NCBI GenBank assembly: GCA_000499405.2
Contig: HG738137.1
Location: 10,580,621 to 10,644,620 of the forward strand
Reading direction: 5' to 3'
Source: Onchocerca volvulus
Lineage: Eukaryota; Nematoda; Chromadorea; Rhabditida; Onchocercidae
Length of the DNA: 64,000 nucleotides
Shown: piece after piece, positions 21,301-37,029 of the stretch
How the letters are laid out: each line of letters starts with the position of its first letter
How positions within the stretch are numbered: position 1 is the first letter of the stretch
The notes under the pieces: generated by a model
What the model was told of the DNA's origin: nothing
Seen by the model: the letters and a program-made list of their open reading frames with translations, nothing else
Databases searched by the model: none
Made by a program: the position numbers and the translations under genes

Positions 21301-22687
21301 AAAATATTTAAATTCATGATAATGATCTGTGAAATTCTATCATTTACAATCGTGTAAACAAAAAAAAAAAAAAAAAGAAAAGTTACACTGTGAACTACAA
21401 ATCGTTATTCAATCCTTATTCAACATTCCATTATACTTCGATATACTTTTTTGATTATTGATTAAAAAATTTCGAACTTTCATTATGCTTCATATATCTT
21501 GTTATTGATAAAATAAACTTCCAAATTATTGAAAATGAAATTGGATCTGAAGGTTTTTTTAATCAGTAACTATTTGTAGGACACTGATGTATCACTTAAA
21601 TTTGGAAATGAAGCTGGATTATTTCATTCACTTATATGACTTGGTTAATTCTTTTATTGCATTCAAATTTAATTATTTTTCTTAGAGAATCCTCAGCTAT
21701 TCACATAGTGAAATATTTGCTTGATGAAGATGCTAAACTGGTTGTGTACGATCCGAAGGTACCAGAATCACAAATGCGTTATGAATTAAATCAGATTTCT
21801 TCCAAAGAAACTGGTATATACTGACATATTTACTTATTGCTTTATTCATTTTTTCATTTTTGAATTCATTTTATGCAAGGAAATAATTTGCTTAATAGTT
21901 TGCTAGAATTGCATTTTATTCTTCCACAAATAACTTCCAATTTCATAATTTTTTTCTGACAAAGAATATAATTAGGAAAAATAATAGCGTAAGTCTCATT
22001 CCATATTTCAGTACATAATTTCCGGGAGGAATTTCTTTTTTTGTATCAAAATGGGCAAAGTCATTGTGAAAAAGAAATAGAACTTGATATCAATTAAAAA
22101 AGAAAATCATACATTGATAGTTTTTTTAGTTGATAAATTGTTCACATTCTCAAAAGATCCATACGAAGCAGCAATGAATTCTCATGCTATAGTTGTGCTT
22201 ACTGAATGGGACGAATTCAAAGTAAATTTTCTTTTTCTTTTTTTTTTCGCTTATCTTTCATTCTTTATTATTTGCCGCTACTATAAACCTCCTTATTGTG
22301 TAATGATATCATGGAGTACCATATTGAATGCTATTTGAACCAAGACTTGCTTGCTGCCACTAATTTGCATGGTTTTTGAGAGAAAAAAATTTTCCTGCAA
22401 ATAAGTCAAATATCAAATAGCTTATTAAATTCAAAATTTGGCGACAAAATAATAAGTTTTTAATATTGATGCAGAGAAATGGAACGAGTTTTTAAAGTCA
22501 AATCTTAATAAGGCACAAAATTTTTCAGAATTACGACTATGCATGTATTTTCAACTCAATGGCACAACCGGCGTCAATATTTGATGGTCGGCTTATTCTA
22601 GATCACAAAAAATTGCGCGAGATTGGTTTTCATGTATCCGCAATCGGAATCGCCTCATCAAAATCGTGCAAAAATTGTTATAGATAG
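18332..22687 (+). CDS. sqv-4: UDP-glucose 6-dehydrogenase (SQV-4-like)
   Basis: Oxidises UDP-glucose to UDP-glucuronate with two NAD+, supplying glycosaminoglycan synthesis. Eleven exons: 18332-18349, 18808-18960, 19100-19237, 19604-19774, 19996-20193, 20432-20579, 20678-20772, 21148-21278, 21686-21813, 22130-22221, 22529-22687. Their sum is 1431 bases, giving 476 residues, close to the roughly 480 of animal UGDH. All junctions are GT-AG and in phase. The NAD-binding GAGYVGGP loop is near residue 13, the [13 protein letters not shown] segment is present, and the catalytic Cys lies in [22 protein letters not shown] carries the conserved Lys and Arg, and DGRLILD comes near the C-terminus. The Met at 18332 gives MAFMQQ before the first strand, as expected. 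The only oddity is a dead partial copy of exon 8 in the preceding intron. The C-terminus ([10 protein letters not shown]) is diverged from other UGDHs. Confidence 0.97.
20960..21070 (+). repeat. Decayed duplicate of UGDH exon 8 and its acceptor
   Basis: The sequence ttcatag|attgttgaaatcaataata...ttgctgataaaatcatttctgaaatgttta repeats the intron end and the first two thirds of exon 8 (21148-21216). A missing base (aatagcaaagg against aattggcaaag) shifts the frame. The copy breaks off in TAG. It retains an AG acceptor, so it could act as a poison exon if included. Confidence 0.88.
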
Positions 22688-25377
22688 GTTTCTGTTGATA
22701 GTCACGTCGTCATCATGTCTATTATAGCAGATATATCTTAAATGTGAGTAGCAGACATTTTTACATTCTAATGTTTTTACACTATGAAATCTCTAAATTC
22801 ATTATCTATTGTTAATTTTAATTTAGTTTAGTTTGTTTTGATTTATCAAATCTGATAAATTATTTGTTGCATCATTGAAAATAATAAGTTTTTTGGAAGT
22901 TTTGGAAGCAGTAAAAACTAAATTCAGAAAATTAAAAAAAAAAAATACTTTAAAATTAGGTGAGAGGAAGTCGAGAGAAATGTTGAGAGTGTTGCGGAGA
23001 TTGTTTTAGGTAGATTTTTTATAAGCATCATCTTCTATACTGTAGAAAGTAAAAATATATGAATCTTTTAATATATAATGTGCTAGATTTGATTGAGAGC
23101 ATGATAACTTGCTTTTAAAATTAGTAATTGCTTGTCCTTAACATTTTCACTTTTTCAAACTTTTCACTTTCTCTTAGCATTTCATTCCAAACTTTTGTTT
23201 GTTTTTATTTCCATCGTCATTCCTATATTATTCGGTGAATTATGCCTTATTTGGAGTGATGCGGACTGAGAAAAATATAGAAACTTTCAAGAAAGCAAAA
23301 ACTTCTCATCCTGTATCAGTCTGTCTTGTTGAGCATTATAAATTATTTTTATTAAGTTGTCAGTAAATTATCTTTAAATCAGTATGGTCTAATGTATTTT
23401 TGCAAGAGCAGCGCTGTAAAATAATCAACTGAGAATCTAACCTAGGTGTTCGATTTGAAGTCGAAAAGTAGTATCTAAACAAGCAATTCATAGGCGTAAA
23501 CTGTAATGCTTTTATTGTTTCAATTACCACTTAAATTATCTGACAAAATAGAATAGAGCAAATGTGATGCAAACAACAGATTTAACTGCACTTTTTCAAA
23601 CATCTGATAACAAATTTATATTGAAGAAATCCAAGTACTTATTATATAGGAGTCAAATATTTTTCCATGAATTAATGAAAGAAGTTTAGCTTCAATTAAA
23701 AGAAATAAAATGAATCGTAGTAACTCATCTGGTTAGATGCTATGAGGACTACAGGATGGAAGTTCTTTCATAACTTGACAATTAAACTTAGTAAATAATT
23801 AATTAATTAAACTAAGATTTGGTTTTTAAAAGAAAAAAATATGCCCAGCAGTATCAATTTGATCAATTCAAACACTAAAACTGTACGTTCGACAATTGCC
23901 GAATGAAATAATTGGCTGGCTTTTATGGAAAGTATTATGAATAGCGATCTTCCAGTCCATAGAATTACTTGAAATATACCTGTCCTATTTTAAGCATAGG
24001 TTCATTTCAACTAATTCTATCGACTAGAAGATCGTCATTCATATATTTTCTAGTGAAATAGTTGCAATTCAAAGATCAATTGCGGATTCGTTACATTTTT
24101 TTTTTTTTTCTTACTATTACGAATGAATTAAATTTTCTTTAATAAAGCGACAAACAAATCCAAATCCTATATTTTTATCGAATATTCCGCTTGCACCTTG
24201 GGATCAATTCACTGATTCCAGGATTCAGAACTAGCAATCGCAACAGTACGATTTTAAATTTAACATTGTCTTCTGCGTTGTTCAAATATGATGGATGTGA
24301 ATATCACTAATTTCTTCTTGTTGCTAGAAATATCAAATTCGAGTTAATTTTTTTATTCTTGTTTGTAAATGGAATACGCAAAAGCATTTAGTATTTCATG
24401 TATCGTACCAAAAAACAGCTCACATTTCCTTTTATAGCAACTCTATCGTTTTCTGCTAGCAAAACAAACATACTGCTATCTTTGAGTGCTTTTATTTTTT
24501 TATTTTGGAAGATGTTTTGTTCTGGCAATTTCTAAAATACTTGCAAACTAATTATTTCAAAGTGCGATTACTGCTCTTTATAGTGTCGAAAATGTGATTG
24601 TTTACTATCAGAATATCTTCATATTCTTGAATGTGATACTTTCTGCTGTATAATGCTAATTTTCTTGTATTCTCATGAAGGGTGATTTTCTACATTCTGA
24701 ATATTAATAAATTCCGTCTAACTGACCAAGTTATAACGAAGAAATATAAATTTATAGGACGAGAAGAAAACGCCCATTATTCACTACTAAACACATCGAA
24801 ATATTTAATTATTGATTAATAGACTGAAAAACTTCATAATTACTGAAAAAATAATTTTGGAACGTAAAGTGAACAATCAAAAGAATCAAAAATTCAACAA
24901 GAATATATTGAGGTTTGATTTGGAGCGAAATATAAAATTAACAATTGCAGGCACGTTGTAAACAGTTTGTAGTTACTCTTATTTGTACAGTAGCAACATT
25001 TACAATGAAGTTTCTGAAAGGCAATAAAAAAATTACATAATTTAAACCCGATAATACTATTTATACACTGAAATGCTTTTAACTGTCAATCCAAAATAAT
25101 TGCACCGTTATCTTCAACAACACAATAATGTGACTAAATAAAATATAAAATGCTTGAGGATGAGAATTATGAAAGAAATATTTCAAGATAGACTTTCGTA
25201 TGCCTTAAGGTGCTAAAAGAGTTGACTGAAAGGATAAATAGATCACTTAACCAAATACAACAAAAAATTTGAAATAAAACAATATCTTCTAACTTTCTGC
25301 CGATATCATGCCTCGAAAACAAATTCGTTTAATCACTCTATTCGTAATCCCATAAGCCAGTGAAATTTAATTATGAA
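22688..25377. other. Intergenic region between convergent genes
   Basis: No exon is seen. It contains the long hairpin at 23928-24050, listed separately, and a poly-T at 24097-24109. Confidence 0.5.
23928..24050. ncRNA. Long imperfect inverted repeat (hairpin-forming)
   Basis: The left arm 23928-23981 and right arm 23998-24050 are reverse complements over about 53 positions with roughly ten mismatches or gaps and a 16-base loop. Core phrases are cgatctt(c/t)c.agtc.atagaatta. Candidates are a primary microRNA or hairpin-siRNA precursor, or a palindromic miniature transposon. The stem is longer than a usual animal pre-microRNA. Transcription is not shown by the sequence. Confidence 0.5.
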
Positions 25378-27479
25378 CTAGTGCTGCTGCTTCGAGGCCA
25401 GTTCTTTATACTTCATTTCAAGTTCTCGAATTTTGCTTCGCGCTTGCATTAATTCTCCACGTAGCTCTCCAATCTCAGCGCTTAATTCTTTTTCCACTGT
25501 TCTCGCTTTCTCAAGATCCGCTGCCATATGTGCTTTCTCATTCACTACAAGCAATATTGTATATGGAAAGATATTTATTAGAATTCAATTTACTTTTTAA
25601 CAATACACAAACCCATAGAAGATAAATTGCAGAATTTTGGTCGTTTCTGGAATTTGATAAATTATAAAATTCAATTACATTACAAAAATTATGATTGTTT
25701 TTCTGACTGATATTTCAACCAACAGGAGTTTGAGGATATATCACGAATGAATAAGAATGAACATATGAAACATGCCTTCAGCATCTTTTAATAACTCGCA
25801 TAATTTCTTATAACGACTTTTATATTTAGTTACTTCTGATTCTGCATTCAATTTTGCTTCGTTTTCCAACATCATTCGCCTAAGTGTTTCCACTAATTTT
25901 GATCGATATAGTGCAACCAAATGCTGCTCCTTCTAAATTTTCATTTAAAAAATTGTGTATGCTGATATAATAAGAATTTAAGTTAAAGAATTTCGTAATT
26001 TGATGAAATAAGCATGTTGGCAAACCTTGCGTAAAAAGAGTAAAATTCCTACTGCCATAGAAACATACAGTTTTTTGAGGTCCATCACTTTTTGTGAACA
26101 AGGCAGAAGCTTGCGAATCAACTTCCGACATAAGCATTTCCACCGGATCTTCCGTTCTCACCGATTCCTGTTCTATTGGAGATTCTTTGTGGACCTGGAA
26201 CTGAAAATAAATCTAACTCCTGCAGCTGAATTCATCGCCCAGTTACACTTCTTACAATAATAAATCAGCTGGAAATAAAACTGTCTACTGTTATCAAATA
26301 TCACACATTGGATTGTGCTGTCTCTTGCACACAATCGGTAGACGCTGTGGAAGTCATTTTGCGACTGTTTTCTATTGCTTGTTGCAAATCCTGCAAGAAA
26401 TATTATGACAAGAACAAAGAAGCGAAATGATGGAAGATAAACAGTAATATTTATAACTCAAAATCAAGAAGGACGCAATTATTTTAATTTGAAAAAATGC
26501 TTACATATATCAGCCTTAGAGATGTTTTTCTCCCTTTATAACAATTGTCATACAGAAGTAATAAAATAATAATAACAGAAGGGAAGCTACTTTTAAATAC
26601 AGAAAAAGAAACATGCAGAGGTTTTCAAAAAAATATCAATTTTTACTGAGTAATAATAAAAAAAGACAATACCTCGCGGTATTTTTTCTCCAGATAATCC
26701 TCATTTCCATCTTGCACTATGAAACCATCTTCCACAACAACACTCGTCTTGAAATAAGTTAAATCGTTTTTAATAATCTTGACTAATTCATATGTACATG
26801 ATAGATCAAATTAAAGATAACATTTATTTCTTTTTCAAAAAGTGTACAATTTTACTTACTTTTTTGGCCTTTTTGCCTTTATTTTTTCGCTTTTGTGATA
26901 TGGAATGCACAATGAAACCATCATTATCACTCTTATATGTGTCTGGTTTTTTTTGATTTCCATGATTCTTGCTCTGAAAACAAAGTCTTGAATCAAAAAA
27001 TGAATAAAAAGCTTCGAAAAATCAAAAATTTTAACTAAACAGATCTTTCTAACTTCATTTTCTGTATAGTAAAAGTTACTAAGACTGCCAAAAGATCATA
27101 TGTCCTTTAAGGTCATATGTCCATATGTCCAGAAATCAGCTAATCCTATGATTTGCATAATTAGTGTAATTTAGACAAAGACAGCGGATTTCATAAAAGG
27201 GGCTTTCAAGAGATGGACCAAGATGCACCAACAACTTAAACCATATGGAATTCTTGGATCATTCTGAAGATTGCTATAATCCACAACCATCTTTAAAATT
27301 TCCTGTTTTGAATAGATTTAAATATGTCTACACCACTTCAATTTTTGCAAATGCAATGAAATAACCTGGCGAAGTGTCGCTTTATCCATCAATTTAGTGC
27401 CATTTTCATCACTTGATGAACTCGTATCGTCGTAAATTTTCAAGCATGAAAACTTTGAGCGTTCACCAACAATCGGCAT
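25378..27479 (-). CDS. Acidic coiled-coil protein of unknown family
   Basis: Seven exons (minus): 27479-27366, 26973-26860, 26747-26673, 26390-26307, 26200-26069, 25932-25776, 25544-25378. They total 843 bases, or 280 residues, with all introns in phase 0 except the last (phase 1). The N-terminal half is polar, with a serine/acidic patch (DDTSSSSDE), a lysine-rich stretch (KRKNKGKKAKK) and two similar DGFIV-H/Q phrases. The C-terminal 110 residues are a strongly predicted coiled coil (YRSKLVETLRRMM, LEKARTVEKELSAEIGELRG, KIRELEMKYKELASKQQH). The start at 27479 is the simplest choice. Another ATG lies 12 codons upstream in the same open frame. Intron 6 uses a GC donor (AAG|GCATGT). A TACC- or scaffold-like role is possible but not supported by a signature. 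Confidence 0.72.
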
Positions 27480-28420
27480 CTTGTACGAATGCAATATTTG
27501 GCACGTTTTCATGAAACAACCAAACTGGAAAGCAGCTACTTCAGAAATGTTACAATCCTCTTTAAGAATGATGTACAAAAGATCACGCAAAATTATTTTA
27601 TGAATAATTGTGAAAAATTATTATTTATAAATAATATTTATGAAGCCTGCCCCTTTAATTACCCATAATACAATGGATTACTACATCGGAGTAAGAAATT
27701 AAAAACGAAGTAAAATAAACTGAATACTTCTTTTAAGAGCATTTCTACCAATTGATTTTGGATTCTGAAACAATACCAGCCTACAACCTTTTCTATCATT
27801 ATCCAACGACAAATATTTGCATGAAAACCAATGATTTCACACTATTTTTAATATGAAACAATTCCATCTTACATAAATCATGGCTTTGGGACGTATGAAA
27901 TGGCATGATAGCATAATGTCATGTTACTCGATAACACGTGTGGAAATGACGAGTTCGATGTCTGAATGGGTTGTGATGTATACTAGAGACGTAGTGTTCC
28001 TCTAAGAAGTTCTGATCCACATTATCTTCTTCATTCATTTACAATCAATGCCAAAAACTACATGATGGATCCGGTTCAAATGATCTCATACACTCAATAG
28101 AATTGAGTTTTTTAGATATCTTATCATTAGAAGTGCAACAGGATGGATCTGAGTACTTATTATTTGGATATCTTATCATTAGTAGGATAGCAGGATGGAT
28201 TCGAATACTTGATAGACTCCACAGCTAATCTTTTGAACAACAATATATATCGAGTTCAGCGTTAAACTTTATGCATTGTTGCATTCATTAATAACGAAAT
28301 GAAAAGAAATTAAAATAATTGGAAATGATTTCTTTTAAATTGTGACAGATGACATGTAATACATAGAAAATCGCGATACACAGAAGAATTGAGCCTACTG
28401 CACCCGCAAGAGCGAATTAA
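27480..28420. other. Intergenic spacer with a short tandem duplication
   Basis: The frame of the first coiled-coil exon stays open to about 27590 without a clear upstream acceptor, so 5' UTR may lie here. At 28115-28210 a roughly 52-base unit (gatatcttatcattag...aggatggat.tgagtactt) occurs twice with several differences. Confidence 0.5.
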
Positions 28421-29762
28421 CTACAATGAAGTGCTGGGAGGAAGGCACAATGTTTTTCGCACCAGATTGTCCGCAATACGTTCGAACTGTAGGCGATCTT
28501 CACGCCACATTTTTGCTGCATTTACATTCGCAGCACTCTCATCATTTGGTTCTAAAAAGAAATTTTTTGCAGTAAGTAGTAACTTCAATTTGATCAAATA
28601 TAAATTAAAATATTATTCACATCCTAGCATTTAAATAATTCTTTTACCGAAAAACTTAAATTAGCAAACATATTTTAAGAGTACTTACCAGCAAGCATAG
28701 ATACTACGGAAAGTAGAATTTTTTCGACAGACTGCACCGGAGACCATCGTTCTGCACTCGATTCGTAACCAGTTGGATCATCACCTGGAGAATGAAGAAT
28801 ACTGATACATACACGACCATCCGGGTAGATATTTGGATGGAAAATGTCGCAAGTAAATTGCATTTTTGGCGGAGAAAGAGGATAATCCTGTAATGAACCA
28901 ATTTCTGAATTCAACTTCAATTCAGTTAAATTGTATTAATCAAATACTAAGATAAAATGGATCTGTGTCATCGAGAATGGCAATCCAAATTTATTATGCA
29001 ACTTACGCATTTGTGCAATAAGAAATTTGGGAGATATGAAAGCTAAGAAAACGCAAAAAAGAAGATTTTAAAAAAATCAAAATCCAATTCTGATTCAAAT
29101 TAAATTAACAACCATTAATCATAGTTACTTGATCAAATTAAATCATAATTTGCTTCAGTCTTTCTATAACGAAAATATATCTATACTTCTGTACACGTGC
29201 GGCTATATCAGTGTTAAGCATTAACACATCAAACCCATTCATTTGTTCACATTCTAATATTAATTAATCGAGATAATTCAGTATGAAGTATTATTTCAAA
29301 TCATTCTAAGAATGCAGTCTATGAAAATAAAGTTATTAAATGCCTGCGGGAAAATAATTTTTGCTGGAAAGACACCATTCTCGAAGCACGTCTCATCAGG
29401 TCCCGTGATTAGACATTCCCATTCGAAAAAATTATCTTCATTGATAGGTCCAGCAATGATTCCTTCAGGTGGATTTAAAGTCAATTCTATAACAAAATTC
29501 TTCACCAGATTCATACATTTTATGTATATTTGATCACTATCACTTTATCTATTTCAGTTAGTAACTGAAACAAATAAAGTGATAGTGATAATAGGAATGA
29601 AAAATTCCACAAAAATCAAGTGCATTTTCCACCTTCTTCTCTATAATACTATGTATAAACCTTCTATGTGCGTGCTTCATATCCATTATAAAACTATTAC
29701 TATTTCAAACATAACTTACGCTTGTACTCAGCCATTAATCGCTTCAATGCATAACCTGCCAT
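28421..29762 (-). CDS. Ubiquitin-conjugating enzyme E2, UBE2G2 type
   Basis: Transfers ubiquitin from E1 to substrates with RING E3s. The G2 class serves ER-associated degradation. Four exons (minus): 29762-29720, 29486-29344, 28887-28689, 28551-28421, total 516 bases and 171 residues. This is slightly longer than the 165 of human UBE2G2 because of a divergent C-terminal tail (LCLPPSTSL). Visible features are the start [20 protein letters not shown] and the HPN motif in [10 protein letters not shown]. The active-site Cys is in GRVCISILH. The acidic loop insert that marks the UBC7/G2 class follows ([14 protein letters not shown]), then [16 protein letters not shown]. Intron 2 has to use a GC donor (CAG|GCATTT) to keep frame. 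Intron 1 holds a near-perfect palindrome. The C. elegans counterpart would be ubc-14 by class. Confidence 0.95.
29532..29590. repeat. Near-perfect 59 bp palindrome in UBE2G2 intron 1
   Basis: Arms 29532-29560 and 29562-29590 are reverse complements with only about three mismatches and a single central base. Phrases are atcactatcactttat and ataaagtgatagtgat. It can form a hairpin in the intron RNA. It may be a miniature palindromic element. Confidence 0.8.
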
Positions 29763-30765
29763 ATTTCTGATCGATCTGAAATATCTCTCCGACTCCTAGC
29801 TGAGTAAACATACAAATATCATTGTCTCACGGACGAACCTTTCAAATAAATGGTTAAAAAAAAAAAGAATCTTTGGTGAATAATAAACTTTTTTTGCAAT
29901 CAAATAGAACTATATTAGGAGGATTATGTATCAGTCTACCAATACTTTTGCTTCTACCAATACCATACCAACAAATACCATATCACCTGTAAACAAGTTA
30001 CATGACAATCAATTTAATTCTTGACCAATACTTACCAAACCAAAAATCTTTTTTTAATAGAAATAATTCAGTGAATAGTTTTGAATGTACTTCGTAACAT
30101 ATAGAAATGTAATCTATATATAATTCTAAAACGCTATCACTTGCGAAATCATCCCACTATTTTTATACATATTATTCCTCTTTTGTCAATTTATAGATTA
30201 CATTTCTATTATGAACATATAGATCATTCTGTTTTTAAATTTTTTGTTTGCTGGATAGCTCATGAAGAAGCATGACAAAATCACCAAGTATGTATGACAA
30301 ATTCGTAATAGGCGTTTTGAATGCATATTTATTGAATCGTAAATAATAAGCAATATTGGAAAAAAATTTATTAACGAGCTCTTAACATTTCGAAAGTCTA
30401 CAATGTACTACAAACTACCTTAAATTCAATCTATGGCTACAAAAAAATGCTTTAAATTAAATATGTTTCGCGAAATATAAATCACAAATGATGAAATGCA
30501 CAAACTGTTGCCATGGAAAAAAACTTCTCTAAAAAGCTCCCGAAAACTACGAAAAAAATTGAATCTTGGAACTACTTAATGATAAAGAACAATCTATATA
30601 TCGATATTAAGAATTTTACAAATTTATCAATTGAATTACAAAAATGAAAATTATTTCCATTTTCTCTTAACAATATTATGTGTTTCTTTCTAGAATTTCT
30701 ACATCAGTGAATGTAGAATGCAGAATAACTAGTAAAGATTGAATAATGAGGCTAGAGACCAATGT
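29763..30765. other. Intergenic spacer
   Basis: No exon is seen. This is 3' sequence of glucose-6-phosphate isomerase and 5' sequence of the E2 gene. A short inverted pair (tagaaatgtaatctata at 30104-30120 and tatagattacatttcta at 30192-30208) brackets about 70 bases. Confidence 0.5.
30104..30208. repeat. 17 bp perfect inverted repeat
   Basis: tagaaatgtaatctata at 30104-30120 is the exact reverse complement of tatagattacatttcta at 30192-30208, with 71 bases between. It could be the ends of a tiny element or a stem in a 3' UTR. No target duplication was recognised. Confidence 0.7.
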
Positions 30766-35009
<4,244 letters not shown>

Positions 35010-35031
35010 TCGGTTTGGAATACGATGATCG

Positions 35032-35038
35032 GCTGCAA
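35032..35038 (-). promoter_or_regulatory. Probable spliced-leader acceptor of the GPI mRNA
   Basis: On the minus strand ttgcag ends just before position 35032, 23 bases upstream of the GPI ATG, with no recognised coding exon further upstream. An AG this close to a start codon is typical of nematode trans-splice sites. An unseen 5' coding exon is the alternative, since the 23 bases are open in frame. Confidence 0.5.
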
Positions 35039-37029
35039 TTCATTTCATATAATTGCTTAAAATCGTCTTATTTATCAAACAGCAAAACGACAAATGGATA
35101 ATCAGGACCAAAGAACATCAATGCTTATCATAGGTATAAAAGACGTAAGGATGATCGGAGCAAAGATCACTCAGAATAACTATAACGGTCAAAAAGCATT
35201 TTGCATCATAAAACTATGAGCAGAATTTTTATGGATTTGTAAACTTATTTTAATAATTACTTTTTTGCAACTAACTAATTAATCATTACTAATTCCTGAT
35301 TTGTCATTCCTCTATTATGAGATTTGTCTATGTAAAAGATAAGAGAAATCGACTTTTCAAACATTATATGGATTATTGTCATTGTTGAAACTTCATTTTT
35401 ATCGATAGAAATAAACTTAATACATTTCCACCAGTTCGTTACTTGATCCCCATTCTCCTCTAACCACAAGCAAAAGGATTTGATGAGTAATTTGACAGCT
35501 GGCCTTAGAGATGTATAACGCAAAATGAAGGCCAAGTTCTTAAGGCTAAATTCAGATCATCCGAACAATTTTGAGTGACAGAAGATAAACAGTGGTGTCA
35601 CCATCTAACTAGCTCGTAATCAAGCCATTCTTATTCCTCCATCCTTAAAATGCAAAATGCAAAATGCGTATGTATCAGCACTAAAATCGATTCAGTGTGT
35701 CGAACATTCACTGATGTATTTATACGAAGTATCAGTTGCTCGGTGAAGGATCTTGCAACTGCGACTTGCATTTTGCATTTAGCACATTGTTAAAATTTTA
35801 CTATTAGCATGCTATATACATTAATCTTAATACTATCTGAAATGCAACTTGAATTCACAAAAATATTCAGCAGCAAGCCATTTCGTACTCTAAGCTATCT
35901 AAAGAGGCATTAATTAACTTCATTAATTAAAGTCAAAGATAACAGCGTAAAATTCAGATGGATATTAAGCATTTATTACTTTCGATATCTTACAAAGATT
36001 TATTAACTTCGCTAATCAAGTTAAACTCTGACGTACTACTTGCTCCCTTGAATGCCTGCGACGCCAAAGATAATAGCGTGATTGTCGGTGGTGACATTAC
36101 TGTTAAAATGTTCGAAATTGAATTATATCTCGTAGTTTGCAGCTCTACTCGTCGTTTTATTTCCCGAATAAATCGATAGAGCAAGCTATCGTTTCTGCCT
36201 GCAACTGTAACCTAACCACCGCTTAATCCTTTATTTTCTTTTTCTACAAAAAAGCAACAGGAAATAGTAGTGCTGCTAGTGAAATTTGCATAAAATCAAC
36301 ATGTTAGTTCCAGTTAATTTTGTTACAAATTGCATGCTTTAAGAAATATGTGATCAGACAGAGAAAAAAAGTATTTAAATTGTAATCCTGATGGAACAAA
36401 AAGTTGTAAATTAGTTGTTTACCAAAGATTAAGTTTAACTCTGGAACAAATGCACCTGGGATTTTCCAGGTACTTTGCAACGATCCGAATAATATTGTCA
36501 CATATGGATGTATTATCTTGTTAACACAAAACTGAATTCAATTCACTTAACAAAAAAGAAAAAACATTTGAAAATGCATATATTGCAATTCATCAAATTC
36601 AATTACGCAACTTTTCGCAAAAAATCGATTTATCACTATATTTTGAAATTAGTACTTCATTGCACTCGATAATAACATTTAAAGAAAAAATGAAAAACAA
36701 AAAACAGAACAATGAACTTCAGATTTTATGATCAAAGATCATTAACAAATGCACAAACGTTCACTTCAAGAACTTCATATTAATCCAATTATTATTCATA
36801 TTGAAAACACTTATAAAATTGAATAGCATATTTGAAACAAATAAATACTTTTATCTGGATTATGTTATAATATACAAATTTCATAACCTAAGGCTTTAAA
36901 CAATGCTTTATAACCGAAAAATCAAATGACTTTCCTTTCATTTAAGGCAAAGTTGTTCATTACAGGTTAGAAAAACTTTCTCATTACAGTTCCGAAAATT
37001 ACAATCTATCACTGTCGCTGTTTGAAAAG
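35033..37029. other. Intergenic region between TWSG-like and GPI genes
   Basis: No exon with family resemblance. At 35646-35668 aaatgcaaaatgcaaaatgc is a short triplet of a 8-base unit, and its complement tgcattttgcattt occurs at about 35766-35779. Short open frames at 35958-36184 and 36304-36501 show no recognisable domain. Confidence 0.5.

Noticed and set aside
35958..36501. Short open frames between the GPI and TWSG-like genes.
   Set aside because: No domain, no good splice context, and overlapping frames on both strands.
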